Source: Clostridia bacterium (GTDB lineage: Bacteria; Bacillota_A; Clostridia; Christensenellales; Aristaeellaceae). From it: DNA of 52,013 bases. The stretch covers positions 1 to 52,013 of the forward strand of contig JAFWQM010000028.1 of assembly GCA_017509065.1 (NCBI GenBank), in the 5' to 3' direction. The notes beneath the pieces are model-generated. The model ran no database searches. It saw nothing but the letters and a program-made list of their open reading frames with translations, and was not told where the DNA came from. Positions 18,728 through 27,759 of this stretch are shown one piece after another. Position 1 is the first letter of the stretch. Every line of letters begins with the position of its first letter. Both the position numbers and the translations under genes were made by a program.

Positions 18728-19414
18728 ATGGCGCAGAAACAACCCAAGAAAGAAAACCTCCCCGTCAAAGTGGACGTGGATCTGTCAAACGGCGGCACCA
18801 TCAGCTATGCCAATGAAGTGATCGCCACCATCGCGGGCGTCGCCGCAAACGAAGTGGACGGCGTCGCGGGTATGAGCGTTTCCGGCGGCATCAGCGATAT
18901 CTGGGGCCGCAATAAGAATATTACCAAGGGCGTCAAGGTGGAAGTTGGCAGCCAGGAGGCCGCCGTCGATCTTTATATCATCGTGGAATACGGCAAGCCC
19001 ATCCAGAAGGTTGCCGTCGAGGTGCAGGAAAACGTGCGTAAGGCGCTCGAGGGCCTGACCGGGCTGCATGTGGTGAAGGTGGACGTTCACGTGCAGGGCG
19101 TCAGCTTTGAAATGGAAAAGAAAGCGACGGAAAACCTGCTGGAAGCGTCCAAGAAGCCCGTGCTGGAAGAGCCTGCAGAACCCGCGAAAACCAGTGAAAA
19201 GCCCGCTGACAACGAGGATGAAACCGTCCGCGACGAGGCGATTTCCGAAGAAAGCGAGTTTGACGCCGCCACCCTGGAAGAGGAAGCGAAGCTCGACGCC
19301 GCCCCGGAAGCGGAACCTCAGGAAGAAAAGAAGGACGCCGCTGAACCGAAAGAACCCGAGGACGGCGGCCAGAACAAAAACAAGAAGCGTCCCCGCGTGC
19401 GGCTGCGTTCCTGA
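18728..19414 (+). CDS. Asp23/Gls24 family envelope stress protein
   Basis: A 228-residue Asp23/Gls24 family protein, a soluble factor that in Staphylococcus is tethered to the membrane by AmaP and linked to cell-envelope stress. The family domain covers about residues 15-130 (ISYANEVIATIAGVAANEVDGVAGM, then VKVEVG, VDLYIIVEYG and VKVDVHVQGV). The last 95 residues are a Glu/Ala/Pro-rich acidic tail ending in a basic RPRVRLRS, an unusual extension. The start follows AAGGAGG. amaP and a DUF2273 gene follow, forming the classical trio. Confidence 0.88.
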   Translation: MAQKQPKKENLPVKVDVDLSNGGTISYANEVIATIAGVAANEVDGVAGMSVSGGISDIWGRNKNITKGVKVEVGSQEAAVDLYIIVEYGKPIQKVAVEVQENVRKALEGLTGLHVVKVDVHVQGVSFEMEKKATENLLEASKKPVLEEPAEPAKTSEKPADNEDETVRDEAISEESEFDAATLEEEAKLDAAPEAEPQEEKKDAAEPKEPEDGGQNKNKKRPRVRLRS

Positions 19415-19492
19415 TTGCCGGCCGCGCCGGCCCGGAGCGTTTCTCCTTTTGACGCTCCCGGATCATGATTTGGCAAAGAAGGGAGAGTCTAC

Positions 19493-20227
19493 ATGAAAAT
19501 AAAATTCCGCGACAAAGCGATTATACTCGTCGGCGCGGCGGCCACGCTGGTGGTCGGCGCGGCGTTGCTCGTTACCGGTCTGCAGGCAAAAGGCCTGTCA
19601 GGCGCGGGAATCGGCGGTGCGCTTCGTACGCTCCGAATCATATTTGGCCTGATCTGCGCTGGGTTCAGCGTTTACCTGCTCACGCTGCCCCGCCTGTACG
19701 GCATGCAGCGGCGGGATTACGTGGTGCAGCGCACGGAAAGCGGGGAACTGCGCATCGCGGTCAAGGCCATCGAAAACCTGGTGGAAAAGTGCATCGACCT
19801 GCATGAGGAAATCCATCTGATTTCTATGAGCATCGTGAACACCCGCGAAGGCGTTGTGGTGGAGCTGAACATTTCGCTGGCCAACAATATTTCCATCCCG
19901 CTTGCGGTGGCTTCCCTGCAAAAACAGATTAAGCAGTATCTGGTCGCCTCCTCGGGCATCGAGGTGCGCGAGGTGCGCGTGATCGTGGAAAACACAAAGG
20001 ATGAGCCGCTGCTGGTGGCCGAAATCGAGGAAGAGGAAGAAAACGAGCCGGAAAAAGCGCCGATGCATCAGCGGCTCTTCTGCCAGGCGGAGCAGCAGAC
20101 CGTCGTGCCTGCACAGCCAAAGCCTGAAGAGCAAAAAGACGCTATGCCGGACGAGAACCGGGCAGTCGCTTTGAACGATATACCAGCGGCAGTCCCGCAG
20201 GCGGAGGAGCGGAAAGATGAACAATAA
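19493..20227 (+). CDS. amaP: Alkaline shock response membrane anchor protein AmaP
   Basis: A 244-residue membrane protein with two N-terminal transmembrane helices (about residues 9-30 and 44-64) joined by a short loop. A cytoplasmic domain follows, typical of AmaP (IRIAVKAIENLVEK, ISLANNISIPLAVASLQKQI). It recruits Asp23 to the membrane. A 70-residue acidic C-terminal tail follows. The gene overlaps the DUF2273 gene by 11 bases. Two GC-rich inverted repeats lie in the 78-base gap from asp23, but without T tracts. Confidence 0.85.
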   Translation: MKIKFRDKAIILVGAAATLVVGAALLVTGLQAKGLSGAGIGGALRTLRIIFGLICAGFSVYLLTLPRLYGMQRRDYVVQRTESGELRIAVKAIENLVEKCIDLHEEIHLISMSIVNTREGVVVELNISLANNISIPLAVASLQKQIKQYLVASSGIEVREVRVIVENTKDEPLLVAEIEEEEENEPEKAPMHQRLFCQAEQQTVVPAQPKPEEQKDAMPDENRAVALNDIPAAVPQAEERKDEQ

Positions 20228-20570
20228 CGAAAACAGATCGTTCTTTCAGCAGGCTTTCCGGATCGGCACGCCGGAATGCGCGGTGTTTTCGGCCAGCGTG
20301 GCAATGCTGCTGGGGCTTTTGTTTCTGTGGATCGGATTCTGGAAAACGCTGCTTCTCTTCGTTCTGATGCTGATCGGCGGGTTCATCGGCGGCGTGGAGG
20401 ATAAGCAGGAGAAGATCAGAGGGCTGGTCAACCGCCTATTTCCTGCCAAGCCTGCCGTGACCTACAGCGAACCCCGCCACGGCGCGGGAAAAGCGGCGAG
20501 AAGGGCGTCGCAGGAAACAGAAAAAGAAGCGCAGCCGGAGGAAGACCAATACGATGACGGAGACGAATGA
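20217..20570 (+). CDS. DUF2273 small membrane protein
   Basis: A 117-residue protein with two hydrophobic helices (about 24-40 and 44-61) followed by GGVEDKQEKIRGLVNRLFP, the recognisable DUF2273 signature, and a charged tail rich in Glu and Gln. It belongs to the Asp23-AmaP-DUF2273 operon found in many Firmicutes. The exact role is not known. Confidence 0.82.
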   Translation: MNNNENRSFFQQAFRIGTPECAVFSASVAMLLGLLFLWIGFWKTLLLFVLMLIGGFIGGVEDKQEKIRGLVNRLFPAKPAVTYSEPRHGAGKAARRASQETEKEAQPEEDQYDDGDE

Positions 20571-20616
20571 CACGCTCCCTTTCCCAATCATCACATAAGA
20601 ACGGAGAGAATCATCC

Positions 20617-21045
20617 ATGGCTCGGAAATCAGCGCGGGCTGCCGCGGTGCAGATGGTATTTGAAAACATGCTGGGCGGCGAGGGCGGCGAAGAAACGCTG
20701 CGCGGCCTGATTGAGTTTTCGCCCGAGGAGGGCGACCAGCAGTTTATCGACGGCATCCTGGCGGGTGTGGAAGAGAACGCCGAAACGCTGGACGCTTCCA
20801 TTGAAAAATGCTTAAAGGGCTGGACGCTCGACCGTATCGCCAAAGTGGACCTGGCTGTGTTGCGGGTGGCGGCGTGGGAGCTATACCATGCAGATGATAC
20901 GCCGGACGCGGTGATCATCAATGAAGCGGTGGCGATCGCGCAGAAGTTTGATTCGCCCACGGCGGGTAAATTCGTCAACGGCGTGCTTTCCACCCTGCTC
21001 GCGGCCCGGAACGCCGAAGCAAAACAGCCTGAAGGAGACGCCTGA
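20617..21045 (+). CDS. nusB: Transcription antitermination protein NusB
   Basis: NusB pairs with S10 (NusE) at boxA RNA in antitermination complexes on rRNA operons. The 142-residue all-helical protein shows RAAAVQMVFENM at the N terminus, WTLDRIAKVDLAVLRVAAWEL in the core and AVIINEAVAIAQKFDSPTAGKFVNGVL near the C terminus, all diagnostic. A GGAGAG site precedes the ATG. The last base of its stop is the first base of the next ATG. Confidence 0.95.
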   Translation: MARKSARAAAVQMVFENMLGGEGGEETLRGLIEFSPEEGDQQFIDGILAGVEENAETLDASIEKCLKGWTLDRIAKVDLAVLRVAAWELYHADDTPDAVIINEAVAIAQKFDSPTAGKFVNGVLSTLLAARNAEAKQPEGDA

Positions 21046-21980
21046 TGCTGGCGCTTGGCCTGGACACAAGCTGCTATACCACTTCCGCCGCGCTGTGCGC
21101 GCCGGGGAAGCCGCCCCGGCAGGAGAGGCATTTGCTGCCCGTTGCGGCAGGGGAACGCGGCCTTCGCCAAAGCGAGGCCGTTTTTGCGCATGTAAGGCAG
21201 ATTTCCGATGTGCTGCTGCCGCTGCTCGAAAGCGCGTCCGAGCCCATTTCCTGCGTCTGCGCTTCTTCGTCCCCAAGGGACGGGGAGGACTCCTATATGC
21301 CCGTGTTCCAGGTGGGCGTGAGCCACGGGAAAGCAATTGCCGCGGCGCTGGGCGTCCCGTTCTTTACCACCACCCACCAGCGGGGCCACATCGCCGCCGC
21401 GAAGTACGGAACGGGATTGACCAGTGAAAAGTTCATCGCCCTGCATCTCTCCGGCGGCACCACGGACGCGCTGCTGATGGACGGCGACGGAATTCAGCCC
21501 ATCGGAACCTCCGTCGATCTGCACGCGGGCCAGTTGGTGGACAGGATCGGCGTGGCGCTGGGCCTGCCCTTTCCCTGCGGGCCATATCTGGAAGAACTCG
21601 CTGTAAAGGGCAGCAGCAAAAACCGGGTGCCGGTCAGCATGGACAGGCTGAACTGCCATTTATCCGGCGCGGAGGCGCAGCTCATGCGCATGGTCGCCGC
21701 CGGGGAACCCAAAGAGGACGTCGCTGCGGAAGTGTACAGCGTGCTTTGCCGGACGGTGCATCGCCTGCTGGTCGCGGCATCGGAAACCACGAATGTAAAG
21801 GATATGCTGGTGGCAGGGGGCGTGGCGTCCTCCCGGCTGCTGAGAAATCTTCTGTTGGAACGGAATGAAAAACGCCGTGCGGGCCTGCATTTTTATTTTG
21901 GGCGCCCGGAATTTTCCGGGGACAATGCAGTGGGCGTGGCGCTGATCGGATTGGACAAACTGTCAAAGGCAAAGGATTGA
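21045..21980 (+). CDS. TsaD/Kae1-like paralogue (O-sialoglycoprotein endopeptidase family)
   Basis: A 311-residue member of the Kae1/TsaD/YgjD ASKHA fold. It retains the metal-binding histidines in HQRGH (His111 and His115), the phosphate-binding LSGGTTD, LVAGGVASS and the late aspartate in SGDNAVGVAL. It is shorter than genuine TsaD (about 340), and its N-terminal region (CASSSPRDGEDSYMPVFQVG) diverges from the usual GPG motif. I therefore call it a paralogue commonly located at this locus in Clostridia, with true tsaD expected elsewhere. It overlaps nusB by one base. Confidence 0.72.
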   Translation: MLALGLDTSCYTTSAALCAPGKPPRQERHLLPVAAGERGLRQSEAVFAHVRQISDVLLPLLESASEPISCVCASSSPRDGEDSYMPVFQVGVSHGKAIAAALGVPFFTTTHQRGHIAAAKYGTGLTSEKFIALHLSGGTTDALLMDGDGIQPIGTSVDLHAGQLVDRIGVALGLPFPCGPYLEELAVKGSSKNRVPVSMDRLNCHLSGAEAQLMRMVAAGEPKEDVAAEVYSVLCRTVHRLLVAASETTNVKDMLVAGGVASSRLLRNLLLERNEKRRAGLHFYFGRPEFSGDNAVGVALIGLDKLSKAKD

Positions 21981-21986
21981 GTGAAG

Positions 21987-22832
21987 ATGGCTGTATTATT
22001 GGATGGAAAAGCCCTGTCGGAACAGCGGATGGAAGAACTGAAAGCCCGGGTGGCCGCCCTGAAAGAAAAGGGAAGAACCGTTGGCCTTTCCGTGATCCTG
22101 GTGGGGGAGAATCCCGCCAGCCAGGTATATGTGCGCAACAAGGGCAAAGCGTGCGAAGCGCTGGGCATCCGCGGCGACACCATTCTTCTGCCCGAGCGGG
22201 CCAGCCAGGAAGAACTGGAAGCGCTGATCAATAAGCTCAATCAGGACGACAGCGTGGACGGGATTTTGGTGCAGCTGCCCCTGCCGAAGCATCTGGACGA
22301 AGCGAAAGCGCTCCGCCTGATCGCACCCGAAAAGGACGTGGACGGCTTCCACATCGAAAACGCGGGCAAGCTGTTTACGGGTCAGGAGGGGGTTGTCGCC
22401 TGCACGCCCAAGGGCATTTTGGCCATGCTGAAAGCGTGGAATGTGCCGCTTTCCGGAAAGGAAGCCGTGGTCATCGGCCGCAGCAACATCGTGGGCAAAC
22501 CCGTTGCCATGCTGCTGCTGAACGAAAACTGCACCGTAACGATCTGCCATTCCCGCACCGCTGATTTGGCAGCGCATACCAGAAGGGCGGATATTCTGGT
22601 CGCCGCCGTGGGCAGGCCCCGGTTCGTTACCGCCGATATGGTAAAGCCCGGCGCTGCCGTCGTGGACGTCGGCATCAATCGCGTGGACGGCAAGGTGGTG
22701 GGCGACGTGGACTTTGAAAGCGTGGAAAAGATCGCGGGCTATATTTCTCCCGTGCCCGGCGGCGTGGGGAAAATGACCATCTGCATGCTGATGGAAAACG
22801 TGATCGAAGCCGCTGAGCGGAAGGTCTGCTGA
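21987..22832 (+). CDS. folD: Bifunctional methylenetetrahydrofolate dehydrogenase/cyclohydrolase FolD
   Basis: FolD interconverts 5,10-methylene-, methenyl- and 10-formyl-tetrahydrofolate. The 281-residue product contains [18 protein letters not shown] with the catalytic lysine, [21 protein letters not shown], and the NADP-binding [11 protein letters not shown], then [10 protein letters not shown] near the C terminus. The ATG at 21987 is preferred to the in-frame GTG at 21981 because the product then starts like other FolD proteins and AAAGGA lies 10 bases away. Confidence 0.95.
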   Translation: MAVLLDGKALSEQRMEELKARVAALKEKGRTVGLSVILVGENPASQVYVRNKGKACEALGIRGDTILLPERASQEELEALINKLNQDDSVDGILVQLPLPKHLDEAKALRLIAPEKDVDGFHIENAGKLFTGQEGVVACTPKGILAMLKAWNVPLSGKEAVVIGRSNIVGKPVAMLLLNENCTVTICHSRTADLAAHTRRADILVAAVGRPRFVTADMVKPGAAVVDVGINRVDGKVVGDVDFESVEKIAGYISPVPGGVGKMTICMLMENVIEAAERKVC

Positions 22833-22833
22833 C

Positions 22834-24057
22834 ATGGCCTGGACGCTTTCCGTATCCGAGCTGAACGATTACGTCCGCCGGGCCATCGCAAGCGACCCAT
22901 CCTTACGCTTCCTGAGCATCCGGGGCGAGATCAGCGATTTCAAGAAGTACTCGTCGGGACACTGGTATTTTACGCTCAAGGACGAAACGGCCATGATCCA
23001 GTGCGTGTGCTTCCGGCAGTACAACATGCGCCTTGATTTCCGGCCTGAAAACGGGATGAAGGTGGTGCTCACCGGCGCGGTGGGCCTGTACGCTGAGCGC
23101 GGACAGTACCAGTTCTACGCCGAGTCCATGACCCGGGACGGCGTGGGCGAACTGTATTTAAAGCTGGAAGCGCTGAAAAACAAGCTGATGAAGGAAGGGC
23201 TGTTCGACGTTTCAAAGAAGCGGCCCCTGCCCTTGCTTCCCCGGGCTATCGGCGTGGTCACCAGCCGCAGCGGCGCGGTGATTCATGACATTGCCACGGT
23301 GACGCGGCGGCGCTTTCCCGCCATGCAGATCATCCTTCGGCCCGCGCAGGTGCAGGGCGAAGGCGCGGCGGAGGACATCGCGGCGGGCATAGCGGAAATC
23401 TCCGCTCTGCCGAACGTGGACGTGGTGATCGTGGGGCGCGGCGGCGGTTCGCTGGAAGATTTGTGGGCGTTCAATGAGGAAATCGTGGTGCGGGCCATCG
23501 CGGCCTGCCCGGTGCCTGTGGTGTCGGCAGTAGGCCACGAGGTGGATGTGACTTTATCCGATTTGGCCGCCGACGTTCGTGCCGCCACGCCTTCGGTAGC
23601 CGCCGAGGTGTGCGTGCCCGAACGGGAAGCGCTGATTGCGACGATCCAGAAAATGCGCGACGCCATGACTCGCGCGGCGAAGAACGGGCTGCTGACCCGC
23701 CAGTCCCGGCTGGCGCTTTGCGAAAAGCGTCTCGCGGCAAGGCATCCTGCGGCGCTGATGCGGGACGCCCAAGCAAAAGCGGAGCTGCTTAGCCATCGGC
23801 TGCAATCCCTGATGGAGCGGCAGTTCACCGTGCTGAAAAACAAAACCAGCCAGCTGACCGAGCAGATGAACGCTCTTGGCCCTCGCCAGGCGCTGAACCG
23901 GGGCTATGCTGTTTTGCTGGATGGAAAAGTACCTGTCACCAGCGTGGAGCGCGCGCCGGATACATTGACCGTGCTGCTGCAGGACGGAAGGCTGGACGCT
24001 CGCGTCCTGAACAGGCGAAAGGAGGATCCGTTTGGCGAAGAAGGAACCGACGTTTGA
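22834..24057 (+). CDS. xseA: Exodeoxyribonuclease VII large subunit
   Basis: The catalytic subunit of exonuclease VII, which degrades single-stranded DNA. The 407-residue protein has the N-terminal OB fold (LSIRGEISDFKKYSSGHWYFTLKDE near residue 28), then the nuclease domain with AIGVVTSRSGAVIHD, DVVIVGRGGGSLEDLWAFNEE and PVVSAVGHEVDVT. A long helical segment follows, then the ALNRGYAVL C-terminal motif. It begins one base after folD and overlaps xseB by 26 bases. Confidence 0.96.
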   Translation: MAWTLSVSELNDYVRRAIASDPSLRFLSIRGEISDFKKYSSGHWYFTLKDETAMIQCVCFRQYNMRLDFRPENGMKVVLTGAVGLYAERGQYQFYAESMTRDGVGELYLKLEALKNKLMKEGLFDVSKKRPLPLLPRAIGVVTSRSGAVIHDIATVTRRRFPAMQIILRPAQVQGEGAAEDIAAGIAEISALPNVDVVIVGRGGGSLEDLWAFNEEIVVRAIAACPVPVVSAVGHEVDVTLSDLAADVRAATPSVAAEVCVPEREALIATIQKMRDAMTRAAKNGLLTRQSRLALCEKRLAARHPAALMRDAQAKAELLSHRLQSLMERQFTVLKNKTSQLTEQMNALGPRQALNRGYAVLLDGKVPVTSVERAPDTLTVLLQDGRLDARVLNRRKEDPFGEEGTDV

Positions 24058-24250
24058 GGAAAAGCTCATGGAACTGGAAGGACTGGTTCGGAAAATGGAG
24101 GGCGGCAGCCTGCCCCTCGGTGAAGCACTGGCCGCTTACGAGGCGGGCATGAAGCTGAGCAAGGCGCTGACGGAGGAACTCTCCGCCGCCGAGAAGCGGA
24201 TGCTGGAACTGTCCGGGGGCCAGACCGCTCCCATGGAGGACGCGCCATGA
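24032..24250 (+). CDS. xseB: Exodeoxyribonuclease VII small subunit
   Basis: A 72-residue small subunit of exonuclease VII: TFEEKLMELEGLVRKMEGG, LPLGEALAAYEAGMKL and KALTEELSAAEKRM match the family's helical hairpin. The TTG start at 24032 is supported by AAAGGAGG about 8 bases upstream, within the end of xseA. Its stop overlaps the ispA start (ATGA), so xseA-xseB-ispA is translationally coupled. Confidence 0.93.
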   Translation: MAKKEPTFEEKLMELEGLVRKMEGGSLPLGEALAAYEAGMKLSKALTEELSAAEKRMLELSGGQTAPMEDAP

Positions 24251-25113
24251 ACGAAACGGAAACGCTGAACGCCTATAAAACGCGGCTGGAAGATTATTTG
24301 GATAAACTGCCCATGGCAGGCGCGCCGGACAAGCTCAGGGAAGCGATGCGCTACAGTCTTTTGAACGGCGGCAAGCGCCTGCGGGGCTGTCTGCTGCTGG
24401 CGGCGTGCGAGCTGGGCGGGGGTGATGCGGAAGCAGCGCTGCCCTTCGCAGCGGCGATGGAAATGATCCACGCTTATTCGCTCATCCATGATGACCTGCC
24501 CGCCATGGACAACGACACCCTGCGCCGGGGCAAGCCCACCAATCACGTGGTATTCGGGGAAGCGCTGGCCATCCTCGCGGGGGACGCGCTGTTGACGCAC
24601 GCGGTGGAGCTCATGGCAGCCTCCCGTCATCCTTGCGCTTTCGCGGCTCTGGGCGAGATCATCCGGGCCGCTGGTGTCGGCGGGATGCTGGCCGGGCAGA
24701 CGCTGGACGTGATGAACGAAGGCGCGGAGCCGGATATCGCTTTGGTGGAAGAAATCCACAAGGGCAAAACAGCCGCGATGCTCACCGCGCCGCTGACCGC
24801 AGGTCTGATCCTTTCCGGGGCGGAAGACGCGCTGGTGGAAGCGGGCAGGGTGTATGGTCATCATCTGGGCCTGGCTTTCCAGATCGTGGACGACCTGCTG
24901 GACCTGGAGGGCGACCCTGCCCTGATGGGAAAGACGCTCGGCAAAGATAAGGAAGAAGGCAAGCTGACCTGGCCTGCCTGCGTGGGAATTGCTCAGGCGA
25001 GAAAGGACGCGGAAACGCAAATTGAAAAGGCTATGGAAGCCCTCGCCCCCTTCGGCGAGAAAGCGGAATTCCTGAGAGCGCTCGCGCGCTCCACACTGCA
25101 CCGGGTACAATAA
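24247..25113 (+). CDS. ispA: Polyprenyl synthetase (farnesyl diphosphate synthase type)
   Basis: A trans-isoprenyl diphosphate synthase that condenses isopentenyl diphosphate with allylic diphosphates, most likely making farnesyl diphosphate. The 288-residue protein has GGKRLR, the first aspartate-rich motif IHDDLPAMDND near residue 82, and the second, FQIVDDLLD, near 213. Location after xseB is standard in Firmicutes. The 137 bases downstream hold no gene I can support. Confidence 0.94.
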   Translation: MNETETLNAYKTRLEDYLDKLPMAGAPDKLREAMRYSLLNGGKRLRGCLLLAACELGGGDAEAALPFAAAMEMIHAYSLIHDDLPAMDNDTLRRGKPTNHVVFGEALAILAGDALLTHAVELMAASRHPCAFAALGEIIRAAGVGGMLAGQTLDVMNEGAEPDIALVEEIHKGKTAAMLTAPLTAGLILSGAEDALVEAGRVYGHHLGLAFQIVDDLLDLEGDPALMGKTLGKDKEEGKLTWPACVGIAQARKDAETQIEKAMEALAPFGEKAEFLRALARSTLHRVQ

Positions 25114-25250
25114 CGGGAAGCCTCGGATGGGAACGCACCGGCCGTTATGGGGCAATAACGAGCGAACCGGCCCGAAGGGCGGTTGCGCGTCTCGCGGGCC
25201 CCGCATGGGAGCACGGCGAGCGTTATCAAGTAAGAAACGAGGGGAAACGA

Positions 25251-25700
25251 ATGCTGCAGTTCTTTGCGGATTTATGGTCGAATGAGCCGCTCAAATGCGC
25301 GGTGACTTCCTGGTGCGTCGCGCAGGCGATCAAGGTGCTGATCTCCCTGTGGCTGGATAAGAAACTGGACTGGCGGCGGTGCTTCGGCATGGGCGGCATG
25401 CCGTCCTCCCACAGCGCGTTCGTGTTTTCCCTGATGCTGTGCATCGGCGTGAAGGAATCCGTGGCTTCTCCGCTGTTTGCCCTGTCGTTTGCCCTGGCCG
25501 CCGTGGTGATTTACGATGCCATGGGCGTGCGCCGCGAAACGGGCAAGCAGGGCGAGGTGCTCAACAAAATTTTGTCCGAAGTGCTGGTGGAGGGCAAACC
25601 CATCACGGAAAAACAGCTCAAAGAGCTGGTGGGCCACACGCCGCTGGAAGTGATCGGCGGCGTCATCGTTGGCACGATCATTACGCTGTTCTTTATTTGA
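25251..25700 (+). CDS. Divergent PAP2 family membrane protein (DUF212, YuiD-like)
   Basis: A 149-residue membrane protein of the divergent PAP2 family. The key motif MGGMPSSHSAFVFSL near residue 47 retains the PSSH phosphatase-like core. YDAMGVRRETGKQ near 87 and a C-terminal GHTPLEVIGGVIVG, typical of the family, follow. About four membrane helices are evident. It may act on a lipid-linked phosphate, but activity has not been inferred beyond the motif. The ATG follows GAGGGGAAA. Confidence 0.85.
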   Translation: MLQFFADLWSNEPLKCAVTSWCVAQAIKVLISLWLDKKLDWRRCFGMGGMPSSHSAFVFSLMLCIGVKESVASPLFALSFALAAVVIYDAMGVRRETGKQGEVLNKILSEVLVEGKPITEKQLKELVGHTPLEVIGGVIVGTIITLFFI

Positions 25701-25719
25701 TTAAAGGAGGAACCTGATC

Positions 25720-26277
25720 ATGGATGCTTTCCTGGAAGAAGTGGTAACCAAACAGAACCGTGGGCTTCAAACCGTTTCCTATATCATGGCGAACGTGGTG
25801 ATGGTGATCTTCGGCGCGCTCGCGCTGCTGGACTTCGCCACCATCGGCGCGGTGGTGCAGCAGGCGGGGTTTGGCATGGATTTCTTTATTACGCTGATCC
25901 GGCTGCTGATCTTCGGCGCGGCCGCGTTCGGCATGTTTATCTACCGTGACCGCGTAAAAACGGAATATGAATATACCTTCACCAACGGCCAGATGGACTT
26001 TGCTCAGGTGTACAACAACAAAAAGCGCAAGAACCTTGGCACCATGAACATCAAGAACGTGGAAGCCTGCGGGCTGGTTTCCTCCGGCTCCTTCAACCGC
26101 TACATCAATATGCAGGGCATCAAGCGCACCAACTGGTTCCTGAACCGGGAAGCCGAACTGCTGTATTTCTTCTTTCAGAAGGACGGGCAGAAGCGCATCA
26201 TCATCATCGAGCCCAGCGAGGAAATGACCGGCCTCATCAAGAAGACCCTGGCCCAGGGCGTGTGGCAGAATAATTAA
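25720..26277 (+). CDS. Two-helix membrane protein with conserved cytoplasmic domain (possibly DUF6106)
   Basis: A 185-residue protein with two transmembrane helices (about 22-42 and 52-73), followed by a soluble beta-rich domain carrying EYEYTFTNGQMDFAQVYNNKKRK and RTNWFLNREAELLYFFF. The pattern resembles the DUF6106 family of Clostridia as I remember it, but I cannot confirm this. AAAGGAGG precedes the start. It shares orientation and close spacing with the PAP2-like gene before and the small membrane gene after it. Confidence 0.6.
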   Translation: MDAFLEEVVTKQNRGLQTVSYIMANVVMVIFGALALLDFATIGAVVQQAGFGMDFFITLIRLLIFGAAAFGMFIYRDRVKTEYEYTFTNGQMDFAQVYNNKKRKNLGTMNIKNVEACGLVSSGSFNRYINMQGIKRTNWFLNREAELLYFFFQKDGQKRIIIIEPSEEMTGLIKKTLAQGVWQNN

Positions 26278-26316
26278 GCCCAAGCAAACCAGGAACGGAA
26301 AAGGAGGATGCATGAA

Positions 26317-26553
26317 ATGACAGCCATGCGGAAAATCGGTATCGTGCTGATGGCACTCGCCGCCGTTTTGCTCGTGATTGTGATTGTACAGGTTCATACA
26401 AACCTTGCGCAGACCGGCGCAATGGCGGGGAAAATCGTCTCCTACAAACCGCCTTTTACGAACCATGGCCTGTGGGTTGTATTCGGCGGGATTGTCTCGG
26501 CCTTTGCTTTCTTGGGCGGCGCTGTTTTGACAGTGCTGGGAAAGAATAAATGA
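26317..26553 (+). CDS. Small two-helix membrane protein of unknown function
   Basis: A 78-residue protein with two hydrophobic helices (about 8-25 and 53-74) and no recognised family. Three in-frame ATGs (26308, 26317, 26326) compete. 26317 is chosen because AGGAGG ends 9 bases before it, whereas 26308 directly abuts that site. It ends with a short basic tail. Confidence 0.5.
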   Translation: MTAMRKIGIVLMALAAVLLVIVIVQVHTNLAQTGAMAGKIVSYKPPFTNHGLWVVFGGIVSAFAFLGGAVLTVLGKNK

Positions 26554-26606
26554 TTGAATTTGCGACAATCCATTTCAAAGAATGACAACAGCTTCGGAGT
26601 AAACGT

Positions 26607-27743
26607 ATGCCCATTTACCTTGACAACAGCGCCACCACGCGGGTTTGCGCCCGGGCAGTGGAGGCGATGACGACATGTATGCGGGAGGAGTTTTACAACC
26701 CTTCCGCTTTGTATGCTCCCGCTTTGGCGGCACAGAAGAGAATGCGGGACTGCCGGGATGCGGTTTTAAAAGCCGTTCACGCGCCGATGGGGAGCAAAAC
26801 CTTGTTCCTCTCCGGCGGTACGGAAGCGGACAACCTGGTCATTTTTGGCCGGGCAGCCAAGGCTCGAGGCGGCCAAGTGCTGTTCAGCGCGGGAGAGCAT
26901 CCGGCGGTAAAGGAAGCCTGCCAAATCTGCGGCTTGGAGCCGGTGGAAATGCCCTACGATCACCAGGGACTGGTGGATTTGGATGCGCTGAAAGGATTGC
27001 TGTCCGATCGGGTGGCGCTGGTCTGCTGTATGCAGGTGAACAATGAAACCGGGGCCATCCAGCCGTTGAAAGTAATCGCCGCGCTGATTAAGGAGAAATC
27101 CCCCTCTGCCCATTTCCATGTGGACGGGGTACAGGGTTTTTTGCGGGTGCCTTTCGATATGACTGCCATCGGCGCGGATTCCTATGCGCTGTCCGGCCAC
27201 AAAATTCACGGGCCCAAGGGCATTGGCGCGTTGGTGATGGGACCGCGGGTGCAACTGACGCCCCGGCAGGTGGGCGGCGGACAGGAGGGACAGCTTCGCT
27301 CCGGCACGGAAAACACGCCGGGCATCGCGGGACTGCTGGCGGCGATTGAAGCGTATCCAAAACAAAATGCCATGCGGGAAAACAAATTGCTGCTGTGGCA
27401 ATTGATCAAAGAAGCCGTTCCCGAAGCAGCGGTCAACGGCCCGGAGCCGGACAGCGAAGTATCCGCGCCGCACATCCTGAATGTGTCCCTGCCTCCGGTG
27501 CGGTCTGAAACCATGCTCCATGCACTGGAAGGGGAAGGGGTCTATGTGGGCATGGGCTCGGCCTGCTCCTCCTTTAAACAGCGGATCAGCCCGGTTTTAA
27601 AAGCTATGCACACACCCCAAAAGCTGGCTGAATCTGCCCTGCGCTTTTCCCTGTCGCCGGAAAACACGGCGGAGGAAATGCGGCAGACGGTGGAAGCGAT
27701 CAAAATGCAATACAGCATTTTATCCAAATATCAACGCCGATAA
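26607..27743 (+). CDS. Cysteine desulfurase (NifS/IscS family)
   Basis: A PLP enzyme that removes sulfur from cysteine to form an enzyme persulfide. The 378-residue protein shows YLDNSATT at the N terminus, SGGTEADNL near residue 69, the PLP lysine Lys199 in SGHKIHGPKG, and catalytic Cys320 in GSACSS. thiI starts 16 bases downstream, matching the NifZ-ThiI pairing of Bacillus, so it most likely supplies sulfur for 4-thiouridine in tRNA rather than general Fe-S assembly. The ribosome site (CGGAG) is weak. Confidence 0.92.
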   Translation: MPIYLDNSATTRVCARAVEAMTTCMREEFYNPSALYAPALAAQKRMRDCRDAVLKAVHAPMGSKTLFLSGGTEADNLVIFGRAAKARGGQVLFSAGEHPAVKEACQICGLEPVEMPYDHQGLVDLDALKGLLSDRVALVCCMQVNNETGAIQPLKVIAALIKEKSPSAHFHVDGVQGFLRVPFDMTAIGADSYALSGHKIHGPKGIGALVMGPRVQLTPRQVGGGQEGQLRSGTENTPGIAGLLAAIEAYPKQNAMRENKLLLWQLIKEAVPEAAVNGPEPDSEVSAPHILNVSLPPVRSETMLHALEGEGVYVGMGSACSSFKQRISPVLKAMHTPQKLAESALRFSLSPENTAEEMRQTVEAIKMQYSILSKYQRR

Positions 27744-27759
27744 AAGAGGTTAAAAGAAG

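Noticed and set aside
25114..25250. Possible small gene or frameshifted ispA extension
   Set aside because: IspA is full length with normal motifs, and the 137 bases contain no start with a ribosome site other than that of the next gene.
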